A stretch of 22,094 bases of DNA from a virus, in the IMG/VR virus record IMGVR_UViG_3300030060_002542, positions 1 through 22,094 of that record, one strand, 5' to 3'. Position 1 is the stretch's first letter. The number at the start of each line of letters is the position of its first letter. The position numbers were made by a program, and so were the translations under genes. Shown here piece after piece: positions 5,725 to 11,366 of the stretch. The notes below the pieces were generated by a model. That model did not search any database, was not told the origin of the DNA, and saw nothing but the letters and a program-made list of their open reading frames with translations.

Positions 5725-5759
5725 AAAAAAAAACCCCCTATTGAATTCACAAAGGGGGG
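5725..5759 (-). terminator. Terminator with a repeat motif in its loop
   Basis: On the minus strand five C pair with five G and nine T follow. The 15-base loop contains a complete copy of the repeat unit (GTGAATTCAATA). It closes the five-gene unit 6729-5811. The unusually long, conserved loop suggests the repeat may be recognised as RNA or may modulate termination. Confidence 0.8.
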
Positions 5760-5806
5760 TATTAAATTCATAGGGGTATTAAATTCACATCCCTATTAAA
5801 TTCATA
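5739..5806 (-). repeat. Repeat cluster S: four copies of RTGAATTYAAYA
   Basis: Four direct copies begin, on the plus strand, at 5739, 5760, 5777 and 5794 (TATTRAATTCAY), 17-21 bases apart, between the stop of the 44-residue gene and the T run of the terminator. Copies differ only at the R and Y positions. They are the same repeat, in the same orientation, as the eight copies after the large terminase. Confidence 0.9.
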
Positions 5807-5810
5807 GAAA

Positions 5811-5945
5811 TTAACCTGGTCCAGGTGTAGAAGAAAATAATTTTTTTCTTTCTCTGATCTCTTTTTTTATTTTAGGGTCAGAGCTGGACAACTTATTCAA
5901 ATCTTTTATATTTATTTTAAAGTAAGTGTATCTTTCTTTTTCCAT
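5811..5945 (-). CDS. Small basic protein (44 residues)
   Basis: The ATG at 5945 overlaps the previous stop (TAATG). The 44-residue product is Lys/Arg-rich in its middle (DPKIKKEIRERKKLFSS) and ends PGPG. It is the last gene of its unit, directly followed by the repeat cluster. There is no recognised family; the Lys-rich helix could bind nucleic acid. The end of the gene contains a small inverted repeat, CCTGG-A-CCAGG. Confidence 0.55.
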   Translation of the reverse strand: MEKERYTYFKINIKDLNKLSSSDPKIKKEIRERKKLFSSTPGPG

Positions 5946-6112
5946 TATGTATATTTTTTTAATTGTTTATGAATATCATCATAAGCTATTCTTGAATCCT
6001 CAATAGATTTTTCGTTAAGCATAGATGCTATGAGAATTGATATCATTTGTTTTCTTTCGTATTCAGGTAAGCATAGAGCTTGACTCATTATTTGTTTTGT
6101 ATATTCATTCAT
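5945..6112 (-). CDS. Small hypothetical protein (55 residues)
   Basis: The frame from the ATG at 6112 encodes 55 residues, helical and mixed in charge (NEYTKQIMSQALCLPEYERK; MISILIASMLNEKS; DDIHKQLKKY). It is preceded by an A/T-rich junction sequence (TACTAATTAAAATA) like those before its neighbours and is coupled to the next gene by TAATG. The function is not recognised. Confidence 0.6.
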   Translation of the reverse strand: MNEYTKQIMSQALCLPEYERKQMISILIASMLNEKSIEDSRIAYDDIHKQLKKYT

Positions 6113-6127
6113 AGTTATTTATTTTAA

Positions 6128-6325
6128 TTAGTAATATTTATTATCTCTTTCATCGTGAAAGCCAGTGCCTTCTTTACATTCTCTACAACGACCAGTTGCA
6201 TAATCATCTACTATTTCTACTTCACCTATTGGATAAGCACCACAACAATCTGATAAGAAAGTTACATTATCGTACTTGTAATATTCATCTTGCCAATTAG
6301 GTTCACTATCTACCATATGATTCAT
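6128..6325 (-). CDS. Small zinc-ribbon-like protein
   Basis: A 65-residue acidic protein with two cysteine pairs: 'SDCCGAYP' near residues 26-29 and 'GRCRECKE' near residues 46-50, separated by a short strand pair (IGEVEIVDDYATG). This is the pattern of a small zinc ribbon or knuckle. Such proteins commonly bind nucleic acid or RNA polymerase, but no specific role can be assigned. An alternative start is the ATG three codons in. The ATG at 6325 overlaps the preceding stop as ATGA. It lies in the unit behind the promoter at 6758-6788. Confidence 0.65.
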   Translation of the reverse strand: MNHMVDSEPNWQDEYYKYDNVTFLSDCCGAYPIGEVEIVDDYATGRCRECKEGTGFHDERDNKYY

Positions 6326-6474
6326 AATTCTAAATTTAATATGTTTCTATGTGTTGCTACTTCTAATAAGTATTCATTGTCATAATCTAATGATCCATCT
6401 AAATATCTCAAGATGTTTTCTTGACAATATTCATAAGGTAATATGTATTGTTTTATAAATTGTTTTCTTTTCAT
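6322..6474 (-). CDS. Small hypothetical protein (50 residues)
   Basis: The frame from the ATG at 6474 gives 50 residues: a basic start (MKRKQFIKQYILPYEYC) and an acidic end (DGSLDYDNEYLLEVATHRN). It is preceded by the junction sequence CTAATTAAAATATAAAATT directly before ATG, nearly identical to that of the gene at 6729, and overlaps the next gene by ATGA. It is not recognised. Confidence 0.6.
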   Translation of the reverse strand: MKRKQFIKQYILPYEYCQENILRYLDGSLDYDNEYLLEVATHRNILNLEL

Positions 6475-6489
6475 AATTTTATATTTTAA

Positions 6490-6729
6490 TTAGCTATTAG
6501 TTTTATTAGTTTGTTTATTTATATCTTTGTAGAGCTTGTTAATTATACTCTTGTATATTTCAAATTCAAACAAAAACATTTCTTTATCATTCATATTTTT
6601 AATCTCAGGATTTAAAAATTTTGTTGATTTAAGACTAAGATGCCAATTAGTAGTATCCCAAATGTGATCTTCAACAACTGGGAGTATGTAATCTGCAATC
6701 TCCTGGACCGTTTTTTTATCTGTATTCAT
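6490..6729 (-). CDS. Small hypothetical early protein (79 residues)
   Basis: First gene after the strong promoter at 6758-6788, with a leader of about 25 bases. The 79-residue product is helical and polar (VQEIADYILPVVEDHIWDTT; EMFLFEFEIYKSIINKLYKD) with no known motif, no signal and no membrane span. As the promoter-proximal gene it should be the most highly transcribed of this unit. Its stop codon forms the beginning of the junction sequence in front of the next ATG. Confidence 0.65.
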   Translation of the reverse strand: MNTDKKTVQEIADYILPVVEDHIWDTTNWHLSLKSTKFLNPEIKNMNDKEMFLFEFEIYKSIINKLYKDINKQTNKTNS

Positions 6730-6757
6730 AATTTTATATTTTAATTAGTTAATAGTA

Positions 6758-6788
6758 CAAATATAATAATTATTTTGCAACTGACAAA
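6758..6788 (-). promoter_or_regulatory. Early promoter (TTTGTCAGTTG-N-TATATTTG)
   Basis: TTTG at 6788-6785 is followed after 19 bases by a perfect TATATTTG at 6765-6758. The extended TTTGTCAGTTG is shared with the ERF promoter. It drives the five-gene unit 6729-5811 and lies right after the terminator of the large-terminase unit. Confidence 0.85.
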
Positions 6789-6825
6789 TATTATTTAAAT
6801 TATTTTTTATATATATTTGCAGAAA

Positions 6826-6857
6826 TTAAAAAACCCTCTGAAAGTATCAAAGGGTTT
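6826..6857 (-). terminator. Terminator of the replication/packaging unit
   Basis: AAACCCT (6831-6837) pairs with AGGGTTT (6851-6857), extended inward by TGA/TCA past one mismatch; on the minus strand six T follow. It lies about 200 bases past the large-terminase stop, after the repeat array. Confidence 0.75.
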
Positions 6858-6926
6858 CTTGTTAACTAATTATAATAACCAAATCAAATTATGAAATAAC
6901 ATAATTGAAGTAGATGCTAATATAGG

Positions 6927-7059
6927 TATTAAATTCATATATACAAAATTTTACCTATTGAATTCATAGTATTGAATTCACAGGTGTTGAATTCACAAGC
7001 TATTAAATTCATAAACCTATTAAATTCACAGTATTAAATTCATAGGTATTGAATTCACC
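6927..7059 (-). repeat. Repeat array R: eight copies of RTGAATTYAAYA
   Basis: Eight direct copies begin, on the plus strand, at 6927, 6956, 6970, 6985, 7001, 7018, 7032 and 7047 (TRTTRAATTCAY), mostly 14-17 bases apart. Variation is confined to R and Y, plus one C in the fourth copy. The copy nearest the gene includes the TGA stop of the large terminase. Together with the S cluster it forms a 12-copy family. The C-type copies contain GAATTC. The remainder of 6858-7054 has no gene. Confidence 0.9.
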
Positions 7060-8266
7060 GAATAACATAAGTACCTTTTGGATTGCTACGCAGAAGTAAA
7101 TACTCAACAGCATACCTCATCGCATCGACACCGTGATTGTAAGCATCTCTCGGCTTGACACCCCTGATATCCCATACATAATTGTTGAATTCTTTGACAA
7201 GGTTTTCTCCATCCAAGTTGATGTTGTAGTCTTGCATCAACGCAATTCCTGTTACAATACTGCCCTTCTTCTTCACAGTGGCAGTGCAATTCAACCCTCT
7301 TGAATTCAGCTCGGCAATCAGTCGAGGTTCGCTGGAGTCTACAACAATAAGTCTTTTTCCTGCATATCTTAAACATAAGTCATATATATTTGAAGTAACT
7401 AACCCTTTTTTGTAAAAGTGTTCCTTAACCCAAATAACTTTTCTAGGTTTATCTACTGCAACTTCGGTCAGAACAGATTCATCTCTAGCGAATCCAATAT
7501 CCAATCCAAAACAACTTATTGGTATCTCCCTATTGAATTGTCCAATTTGCCAATCTTCAAACACAACTCCTTCAGCTTTCTGTAACCAACCACCCATTAT
7601 CTGATGCTCATATTTCTGTGGTCTTCTTACTTTCATTTCTTCTACTTGCTTCACAAAAGACTCAGATAAATGTTCTTCGTTGTCTAAGTAGGTAGTATGA
7701 ATATAAGTAACACCATTTTTAGATCCATTGAATCCATCAGCAATACCTCTATTCTGAAAGAATCTCTGATACACCCAATGTTCTTTTGTAGTTGGATTTA
7801 ATATAAGTAAAACTCTATTGCTAGACATTTTGGATCTGATACTATAATCTATCTTATCAAAGTTATCTTCTTCCATAAGCTCTTCTGCTTCATCAAGTAC
7901 AAAAGTATTTACACCACTTATAGATTTAAGTTTAGCAGTCTGATCACCACTTGCAGTTTTTATGCCACTAAAGTATATAGAAGAACCAGTAACCTTATTT
8001 TTGATTTCATACTTGGTTACCTCAAAGTTTTCAATTACCCCCATTAAATTCAGTTTTTCTACAAACTCAGGAATAATCGACATAGAAGCCGAAGTCATTG
8101 TGTACCTAGTAAATAGTATCCTATTATCTTTTTCGTATGTTAGAAGTGCTAAAAACACCGTTACTGCGAATGATTTACCTGAACCTCTACCACCAGTTAT
8201 TACAACGTATCTATCCTTTGTCTGAAACAGACTTTGATACTTTGGATTTAGATTCAGCTTTTGCAT
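7055..8266 (-). CDS. terL: Terminase large subunit (TerL)
   Basis: The packaging motor ATPase and headful/cos nuclease, 403 residues, close to the usual size. The N-terminal ATPase has Walker A GGRGSGKS (about residues 25-32), a 'FTRYTMTSASMS' coupling stretch, and Walker B with catalytic acid 'TFVLDEAEE' (121-129), then 'ILNPTT' as motif III. The C-terminal RNase-H-like nuclease shows 'GLDIGFARD', 'IVVDSSEPR' and 'HGVDAMRYAVEY', carrying the expected metal-binding aspartates. It resembles the PBSX/Terminase_3-type group. Its ATG at 8266 lies inside the 3' end of the 57-residue gene (56-base overlap). The stop codon sits in the first copy of the repeat array. It is the last gene of the long unit that starts at 16425. 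Confidence 0.95.
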   Translation of the reverse strand: MQKLNLNPKYQSLFQTKDRYVVITGGRGSGKSFAVTVFLALLTYEKDNRILFTRYTMTSASMSIIPEFVEKLNLMGVIENFEVTKYEIKNKVTGSSIYFSGIKTASGDQTAKLKSISGVNTFVLDEAEELMEEDNFDKIDYSIRSKMSSNRVLLILNPTTKEHWVYQRFFQNRGIADGFNGSKNGVTYIHTTYLDNEEHLSESFVKQVEEMKVRRPQKYEHQIMGGWLQKAEGVVFEDWQIGQFNREIPISCFGLDIGFARDESVLTEVAVDKPRKVIWVKEHFYKKGLVTSNIYDLCLRYAGKRLIVVDSSEPRLIAELNSRGLNCTATVKKKGSIVTGIALMQDYNINLDGENLVKEFNNYVWDIRGVKPRDAYNHGVDAMRYAVEYLLLRSNPKGTYVIR

Positions 8267-8384
8267 TATCTTGTATAAGCTTGTTTATGTCTTTTTTAAT
8301 TATTGGTAAATGATAAAGAAGATGAACTTTTTTCTCTAAGTCCTCAATCTTTTTTTTCATTTGTATGAGAGTCGATTCTTTCAT
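8211..8384 (-). CDS. Small coiled-coil protein overlapping TerL start
   Basis: The frame from the ATG at 8384 (ATGA overlap with the methyltransferase stop) encodes 57 residues: 'MKKKIEDLEKKVHLLYHL' and 'DINKLIQDN' form a helical, coiled-coil-like part, and a Lys/Ser-rich tail runs 56 bases into the terL reading frame. The overlaps on both sides suggest a real coupled gene. Small coiled-coil proteins next to terminase genes are common in phages, but a role in packaging is inference only. Confidence 0.6.
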   Translation of the reverse strand: MKESTLIQMKKKIEDLEKKVHLLYHLPIIKKDINKLIQDNAKAESKSKVSKSVSDKG

Positions 8385-9019
8385 ATTGCTGTTAATATTT
8401 CTTCACATAATTCTTCAGGAATCATACTTCTTTCGTAAGCTCCTGACATACCTTGAGTGCCACCTTTTTCTGGATGATTACCTCTAGGGCATTTATCGTG
8501 GTGGCAATTTTCATTTCCATTAAAACATTCTGGTCTAGGATTCCAACCATTAGGATTAAATAATGATTTTATATTGTTACTCCATATATCTGTAGGCTTG
8601 GCTCTTTTATCTCCATACCTACAATACCAAACAGTTACTCTGGGTAATCCTTTTACTACATCTAATACTCTTAGCTTACCTCTTGGATTTTCCATATACC
8701 AAAACTTAGGATTTAATTCTTTAATTATTGATATAGTTTTTTCTACAAGCTTAACACCTAAGACTGCAGTTTCTGTTTTTGGTGTATTGTCTTTATGCCA
8801 ATTCCTACCAATACGTATAACACTAAATGCTGTACAAGGTGGTGATGCCCAAACAATATCAGGACTAAATGGTACTTTACTTAAATCAAACTTAAGTATA
8901 TCCTGGACATAATCTATTTTATCAAAAGGTTCTATATCAGAGCTGTATACTTGATATCCTAACTTTTCGCATACTTTACCTACACTTCTGCTACCTGCAA
9001 ATAATTCAAGAACTTTCAT
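8381..9019 (-). CDS. DNA cytosine-C5 methyltransferase
   Basis: A 212-residue protein with the C5-methyltransferase signature: motif I 'LELFAGSRSVGKV' (4-16) for AdoMet binding, motif IV 'ASPPCTAFS' (58-66) with the catalytic Cys62, and motif VI 'MENP' (109-112). It is short compared with restriction-associated enzymes (usually over 300): the target-recognition part is reduced to a region with 'RYGDKRAKPTDIWSN' and a Cys/His-rich stretch (CFNG-CHHDKC) that could bind a metal. No cognate endonuclease is visible, so it probably modifies phage DNA to evade host restriction. It is inserted between the putative small and the large terminase genes, overlapping its neighbours by 14 and 4 bases. Target sequence unknown. 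Confidence 0.9.
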   Translation of the reverse strand: MKVLELFAGSRSVGKVCEKLGYQVYSSDIEPFDKIDYVQDILKFDLSKVPFSPDIVWASPPCTAFSVIRIGRNWHKDNTPKTETAVLGVKLVEKTISIIKELNPKFWYMENPRGKLRVLDVVKGLPRVTVWYCRYGDKRAKPTDIWSNNIKSLFNPNGWNPRPECFNGNENCHHDKCPRGNHPEKGGTQGMSGAYERSMIPEELCEEILTAI

Positions 9020-9362
9020 TTTGGTTCTGATCTTCTTTAGGTGTCACATCTATTGTTTTAGGTCTAGCAAAATCTATAACAGGAATACTAACTTTTGTGT
9101 TAACATCTATCTGTTGCATTTCTTTTGGTTTACCATATCTATAATTCATAATATAATCCCAGTGTTTAGGTGAACCTGCTTTGGCTAACTTTGCCACTTC
9201 AATCCACATCTTTTCTTCACTGCCGAATATCTTCTTTAATGCAGATAAGGTAAGACTACTCATATCTTTATTGAGAATCTTTCTAGGTCTACCTTGTCCT
9301 CTGCTGACACCTTTTACAGCACCATTGTTTTTTCTGCCATCTTGTTTTTCTATTTCTGCCAT
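9006..9362 (-). CDS. Putative terminase small subunit
   Basis: A 118-residue protein with a Gly/Arg-rich N-terminal arm (GAVKGVSRGQGRPRKIL), a helical middle (LTLSALKKIFGSEEKMWIEVAKLAKAG) and 'HWDYIMNYRYGKPKE', a sequence of the sort found in small-terminase or related phage DNA-binding proteins. The C-terminus is polar and probably disordered. Position supports the call: only the methyltransferase and a 57-residue gene separate it from terL. A general DNA-binding protein cannot be excluded. It overlaps the upstream 24-residue frame by 13 bases and the methyltransferase by 14 bases. Confidence 0.55.
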   Translation of the reverse strand: MAEIEKQDGRKNNGAVKGVSRGQGRPRKILNKDMSSLTLSALKKIFGSEEKMWIEVAKLAKAGSPKHWDYIMNYRYGKPKEMQQIDVNTKVSIPVIDFARPKTIDVTPKEDQNQNESS

Positions 9363-9424
9363 ACATCTATAATGTAAATCAATGCTATCAATAAAGCACC
9401 TACTAAATAAAACGCTGTTCCCAT
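9350..9424 (-). CDS. Possible 24-residue single-span membrane peptide
   Basis: The ATG at 9424 opens a frame of 24 residues, GTAFYLVGALLIALIYIID followed by a short polar end, that is a single hydrophobic helix. It fills the otherwise empty gap after the DnaA-C-like gene and overlaps the start of the next gene. The length is at the limit of what can be trusted; supporting points are the clean hydrophobic span and the packed gene spacing. Confidence 0.4.
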   Translation of the reverse strand: MGTAFYLVGALLIALIYIIDVWQK

Positions 9425-9425
9425 A

Positions 9426-9800
9426 TTAATTTTGTTTTTGTAATTGTCTTTTCATTCTTACGTTTTCTCTTATCAGATCTTCAACGTAATACTTTTTATT
9501 GTTCCACCAATTATTACACTTCATATCTCTACACTCTCTACTTATCTTATGATAAGCTTCTATATATTTCATTTCTTTCCATAGAAATAAATTCTTAAAA
9601 GTATTCTTGGTATGATATAAAACTGTTGCGTGGTCGTATCCGAGAGTATCACCAATATGTGCAAATCCCATATTTAATAATTCTCTAGACAAACCAAAAT
9701 ATAAAGCTCTAGCATATACAAACTCCCTTTGTCTTGTAGGAACTTCTAAATCTATATTTAAATGCTCTTCTACTTTATTTCTAATTATCTTATAATTCAT
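9426..9800 (-). CDS. DnaA-C-like DNA-binding protein
   Basis: A 124-residue protein whose segment from about residue 22 to 67 resembles DnaA domain IV: 'RQREFVYARALYFGLSRELL' corresponds to the R-q-ia-yLar-l helix, and 'FAHIGDTLGYDHATVLYHTK' to the i-G--fggRDHsTV-ha-k signature helix-turn-helix that reads DnaA boxes. It lacks the AAA+ ATPase part. The C-terminal third is basic and helical with two Cys (KCNNWW). Such proteins may bind the phage origin or an operator. The repeat arrays at 5739-5806 and 6927-7059 are possible targets, though this is untested inference. The gene overlaps its upstream neighbour by ATGA. Confidence 0.75.
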   Translation of the reverse strand: MNYKIIRNKVEEHLNIDLEVPTRQREFVYARALYFGLSRELLNMGFAHIGDTLGYDHATVLYHTKNTFKNLFLWKEMKYIEAYHKISRECRDMKCNNWWNNKKYYVEDLIRENVRMKRQLQKQN

Positions 9801-9982
9801 TTTCTTGTTTTTCTATAATCATTATACGCATCAAGTATACCTTGACAACATTCGTATTGCTCTAAATCTTCATAGTGTTGTATGATAACTTTGATATCAT
9901 CTTTCACAAGTAAACCCTGAACCAATGACATAATTATATCATCGTAGCACTCTTTTCGACTTACTGTTAAAGTTTCTATCAT
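9797..9982 (-). CDS. Small hypothetical acidic protein (61 residues)
   Basis: A 61-residue helical protein with paired Cys (YECCQGILDAY) and a run of acidic and Ile/Val residues (DDIKVIIQHYEDLEQ). It is coupled by ATGA overlaps on both sides, between the exonuclease and the DnaA-C-like gene. No family is recognised. Confidence 0.65.
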   Translation of the reverse strand: MIETLTVSRKECYDDIIMSLVQGLLVKDDIKVIIQHYEDLEQYECCQGILDAYNDYRKTRK

Positions 9983-10746
9983 AATATAAATTCTCTATAT
10001 TTTGGTTCAAATTCTGTTTGTCCTTTTTCTATCAACTTATAATTACTTATACCTTCCATTACAATTTGTTTGCCACTTAGATAAAAATCCTCACTTATAG
10101 TATAGAAATCAAATTCACCAGTATTTCTATCTACTGCTATAAATGTCCAGTTTGTATAATCTATATCAAACAATTCTGTATAAATATATACTTGAGCTGC
10201 ATACCCATAGTCTCTAGCATCCCATTTGAATCCATTTAAATTCCTACAGGTTTTTAAGTCTACGATATAACCATCACCTAAAATATCAGCTTTAGCTCTA
10301 AAACAATAACCATTTATCATACCAACTGTTGGCACTTCTTTTTCACTATGTTCTAAAATATGTTCTACTTTGCTACAAGTAAGAAACCGTTCTGCTAGTC
10401 GTTTTACCTTGTAACGATCAGACATAAGATATACTTTACCGTGTTTCTCTTCTGCTTCTTGCCAAACTTTACCTGATCTTCTAGATACATCTAGAAATAC
10501 TTGCTTTTCAAATACATCAGGTTCTAATACATACCAGTGAAACAAACTACCAAAATCAAACTTGCTATCACTAACACCTGTTGAATTCACATACTTATAA
10601 TAGTCGTATGGTCTACTTGATAATACTTTTATAGATGAAGAGGAAAGAGAATTCTTACCCATATAGCCATAGTAAAATTCATCATCATACATATTCGTTT
10701 CCAATTCTTCCTCTCTCCAAAGTTCTCCATCTAAAGTAACTATCAT
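9979..10746 (-). CDS. RecE-like PD-(D/E)XK exonuclease
   Basis: A 255-residue nuclease of the phage exodeoxyribonuclease VIII/RecE-like group (the family formerly DUF3799). Core residues are visible: 'FGSLFHWYVLEP' (65-76) with the conserved GxxxH-type helix, 'GYCFRAKADIL' (146-156) with Asp154, 'IVDLKT' (161-166) providing Asp163 and Lys165, and 'YAAQVYIYTELF' (182-193) with the supporting Gln185. It should digest duplex ends to single strands for the ERF annealing protein encoded in the same unit, making a two-component recombinase. The codons for VNST (about 53-56) happen to contain an exact copy of the repeat unit. It overlaps the upstream 40-residue gene by 4 bases. Confidence 0.85.
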   Translation of the reverse strand: MIVTLDGELWREEELETNMYDDEFYYGYMGKNSLSSSSIKVLSSRPYDYYKYVNSTGVSDSKFDFGSLFHWYVLEPDVFEKQVFLDVSRRSGKVWQEAEEKHGKVYLMSDRYKVKRLAERFLTCSKVEHILEHSEKEVPTVGMINGYCFRAKADILGDGYIVDLKTCRNLNGFKWDARDYGYAAQVYIYTELFDIDYTNWTFIAVDRNTGEFDFYTISEDFYLSGKQIVMEGISNYKLIEKGQTEFEPKYREFIL

Positions 10747-10865
10747 CTATTTATTTTTTTTTCGTATACAACGTGATTATTTTTTCTAAGTAGTGTCTTA
10801 GCTTTTTCTATTTTTCTTTGTTTCTTTCTATAGTGTTCAAAGATATGATTTGTAATTACACTCAT
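10743..10865 (-). CDS. Small basic protein (40 residues)
   Basis: The ATG at 10865 overlaps the previous stop as ATGA, and the TGA overlaps the exonuclease ATG. The 40-residue product is a single Lys/Arg-rich helix (HYRKKQRKIEKAKTLLRKNN), likely to bind nucleic acid or a partner protein. The function is unknown. The tight double coupling argues that it is real. Confidence 0.6.
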   Translation of the reverse strand: MSVITNHIFEHYRKKQRKIEKAKTLLRKNNHVVYEKKINR

Positions 10866-10978
10866 TTCTTTTCTTTTTGTGATTCATATAAATGCTCTTC
10901 TTCTTCCCATTGAATTCTTACTCTAGCTTCCTCACCAAGTATTTCTTCTTCTTCTAATAGTTTTTTTATTTGTCCCAT
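10862..10978 (-). CDS. Small acidic helical protein (38 residues)
   Basis: The frame from the ATG at 10978 gives 38 residues with a very acidic helix (KKLLEEEEILGEEARVRIQ, then EEEE). It follows the stop of the membrane gene by one base and overlaps the next start. The acidic peptide lies beside a basic one; they might pair, but that is speculation. Confidence 0.55.
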   Translation of the reverse strand: MGQIKKLLEEEEILGEEARVRIQWEEEEHLYESQKEKK

Positions 10979-10979
10979 A

Positions 10980-11159
10980 TTATAGTTTTATAATTATATA
11001 TTTTAAGATTGATTCTATCCCTTTTAATATTTTATTAAGTGGATATTCTAGTAGATAGTAAATAGTATTTGACAATACTTTTACTATACAAAATACAACC
11101 AATAATATAAAAGCTATAATTAAATGTGGTAGTCTTGATAATATTTTTAGTGCTTTCAT
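10980..11159 (-). CDS. Small membrane protein (59 residues)
   Basis: The ATG at 11159 opens a 59-residue frame: a basic start (MKALKILSRLPH), a hydrophobic span (LIIAFILLVVFCIVKVL, about 13-29), and an amphipathic basic C-terminal half (LNKILKGIESILKYIIIK). It sits oddly within the replication unit. It might be an accessory lysis or superinfection protein; nothing in it decides this. A TAGATTTG box lies just upstream. Confidence 0.6.
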   Translation of the reverse strand: MKALKILSRLPHLIIAFILLVVFCIVKVLSNTIYYLLEYPLNKILKGIESILKYIIIKL

Positions 11160-11175
11160 ATTTTTGCTTATGACA

Positions 11176-11183
11176 CAAATCTA
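11176..11183 (-). promoter_or_regulatory. Possible internal promoter box TAGATTTG
   Basis: A perfect TAnnTTTG lies 16 bases before the ATG at 11159 in a 45-base gap, one of the few gaps in the long unit. There is no TTG at the -33 position, so it is at best weak. Confidence 0.3.
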
Positions 11184-11204
11184 TGAAAAATATTTTATAT
11201 AATA

Positions 11205-11363
11205 TTACTTGCTTGGATCAAACGTACCTTTCCATATAGATTGACATACTGCAAACCTCTGATCTCTGTCAGTAAATTCAGATATCATCTTTGCATTGTT
11301 CATACATCTTCTATTGAAGTCTTGTTTCTCTTCGTACTTTTTAGGTTTCATTCTAAGTGGCAT
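11205..11363 (-). CDS. Small conserved-looking phage protein (52 residues)
   Basis: The ATG at 11363 gives 52 residues: a basic N-terminus (MPLRMKPKKYEEK), then 'DFNRRCMNNAKMISEFTDRD' and 'QRFAVCQSIWKG'. The layout F-RCM-----M--EF-D--QR-AVC---W is a pattern I know from small phage proteins of unknown function, often found near packaging or head genes. The two cysteines could bind metal. The gap to the upstream gene is three bases. Confidence 0.65.
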   Translation of the reverse strand: MPLRMKPKKYEEKQDFNRRCMNNAKMISEFTDRDQRFAVCQSIWKGTFDPSK

Positions 11364-11366
11364 AAC

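Noticed and set aside
6812-6819. Plus-strand TATATTTG box
   Set aside because: There is no -33 element at the right distance, no plus-strand gene follows, and a terminator-like hairpin comes immediately after.
5739-7059. CRISPR array made of the short repeats
   Set aside because: Units are 12-13 bases with gaps of about 2-16 bases, far from the repeat and spacer lengths of any CRISPR.
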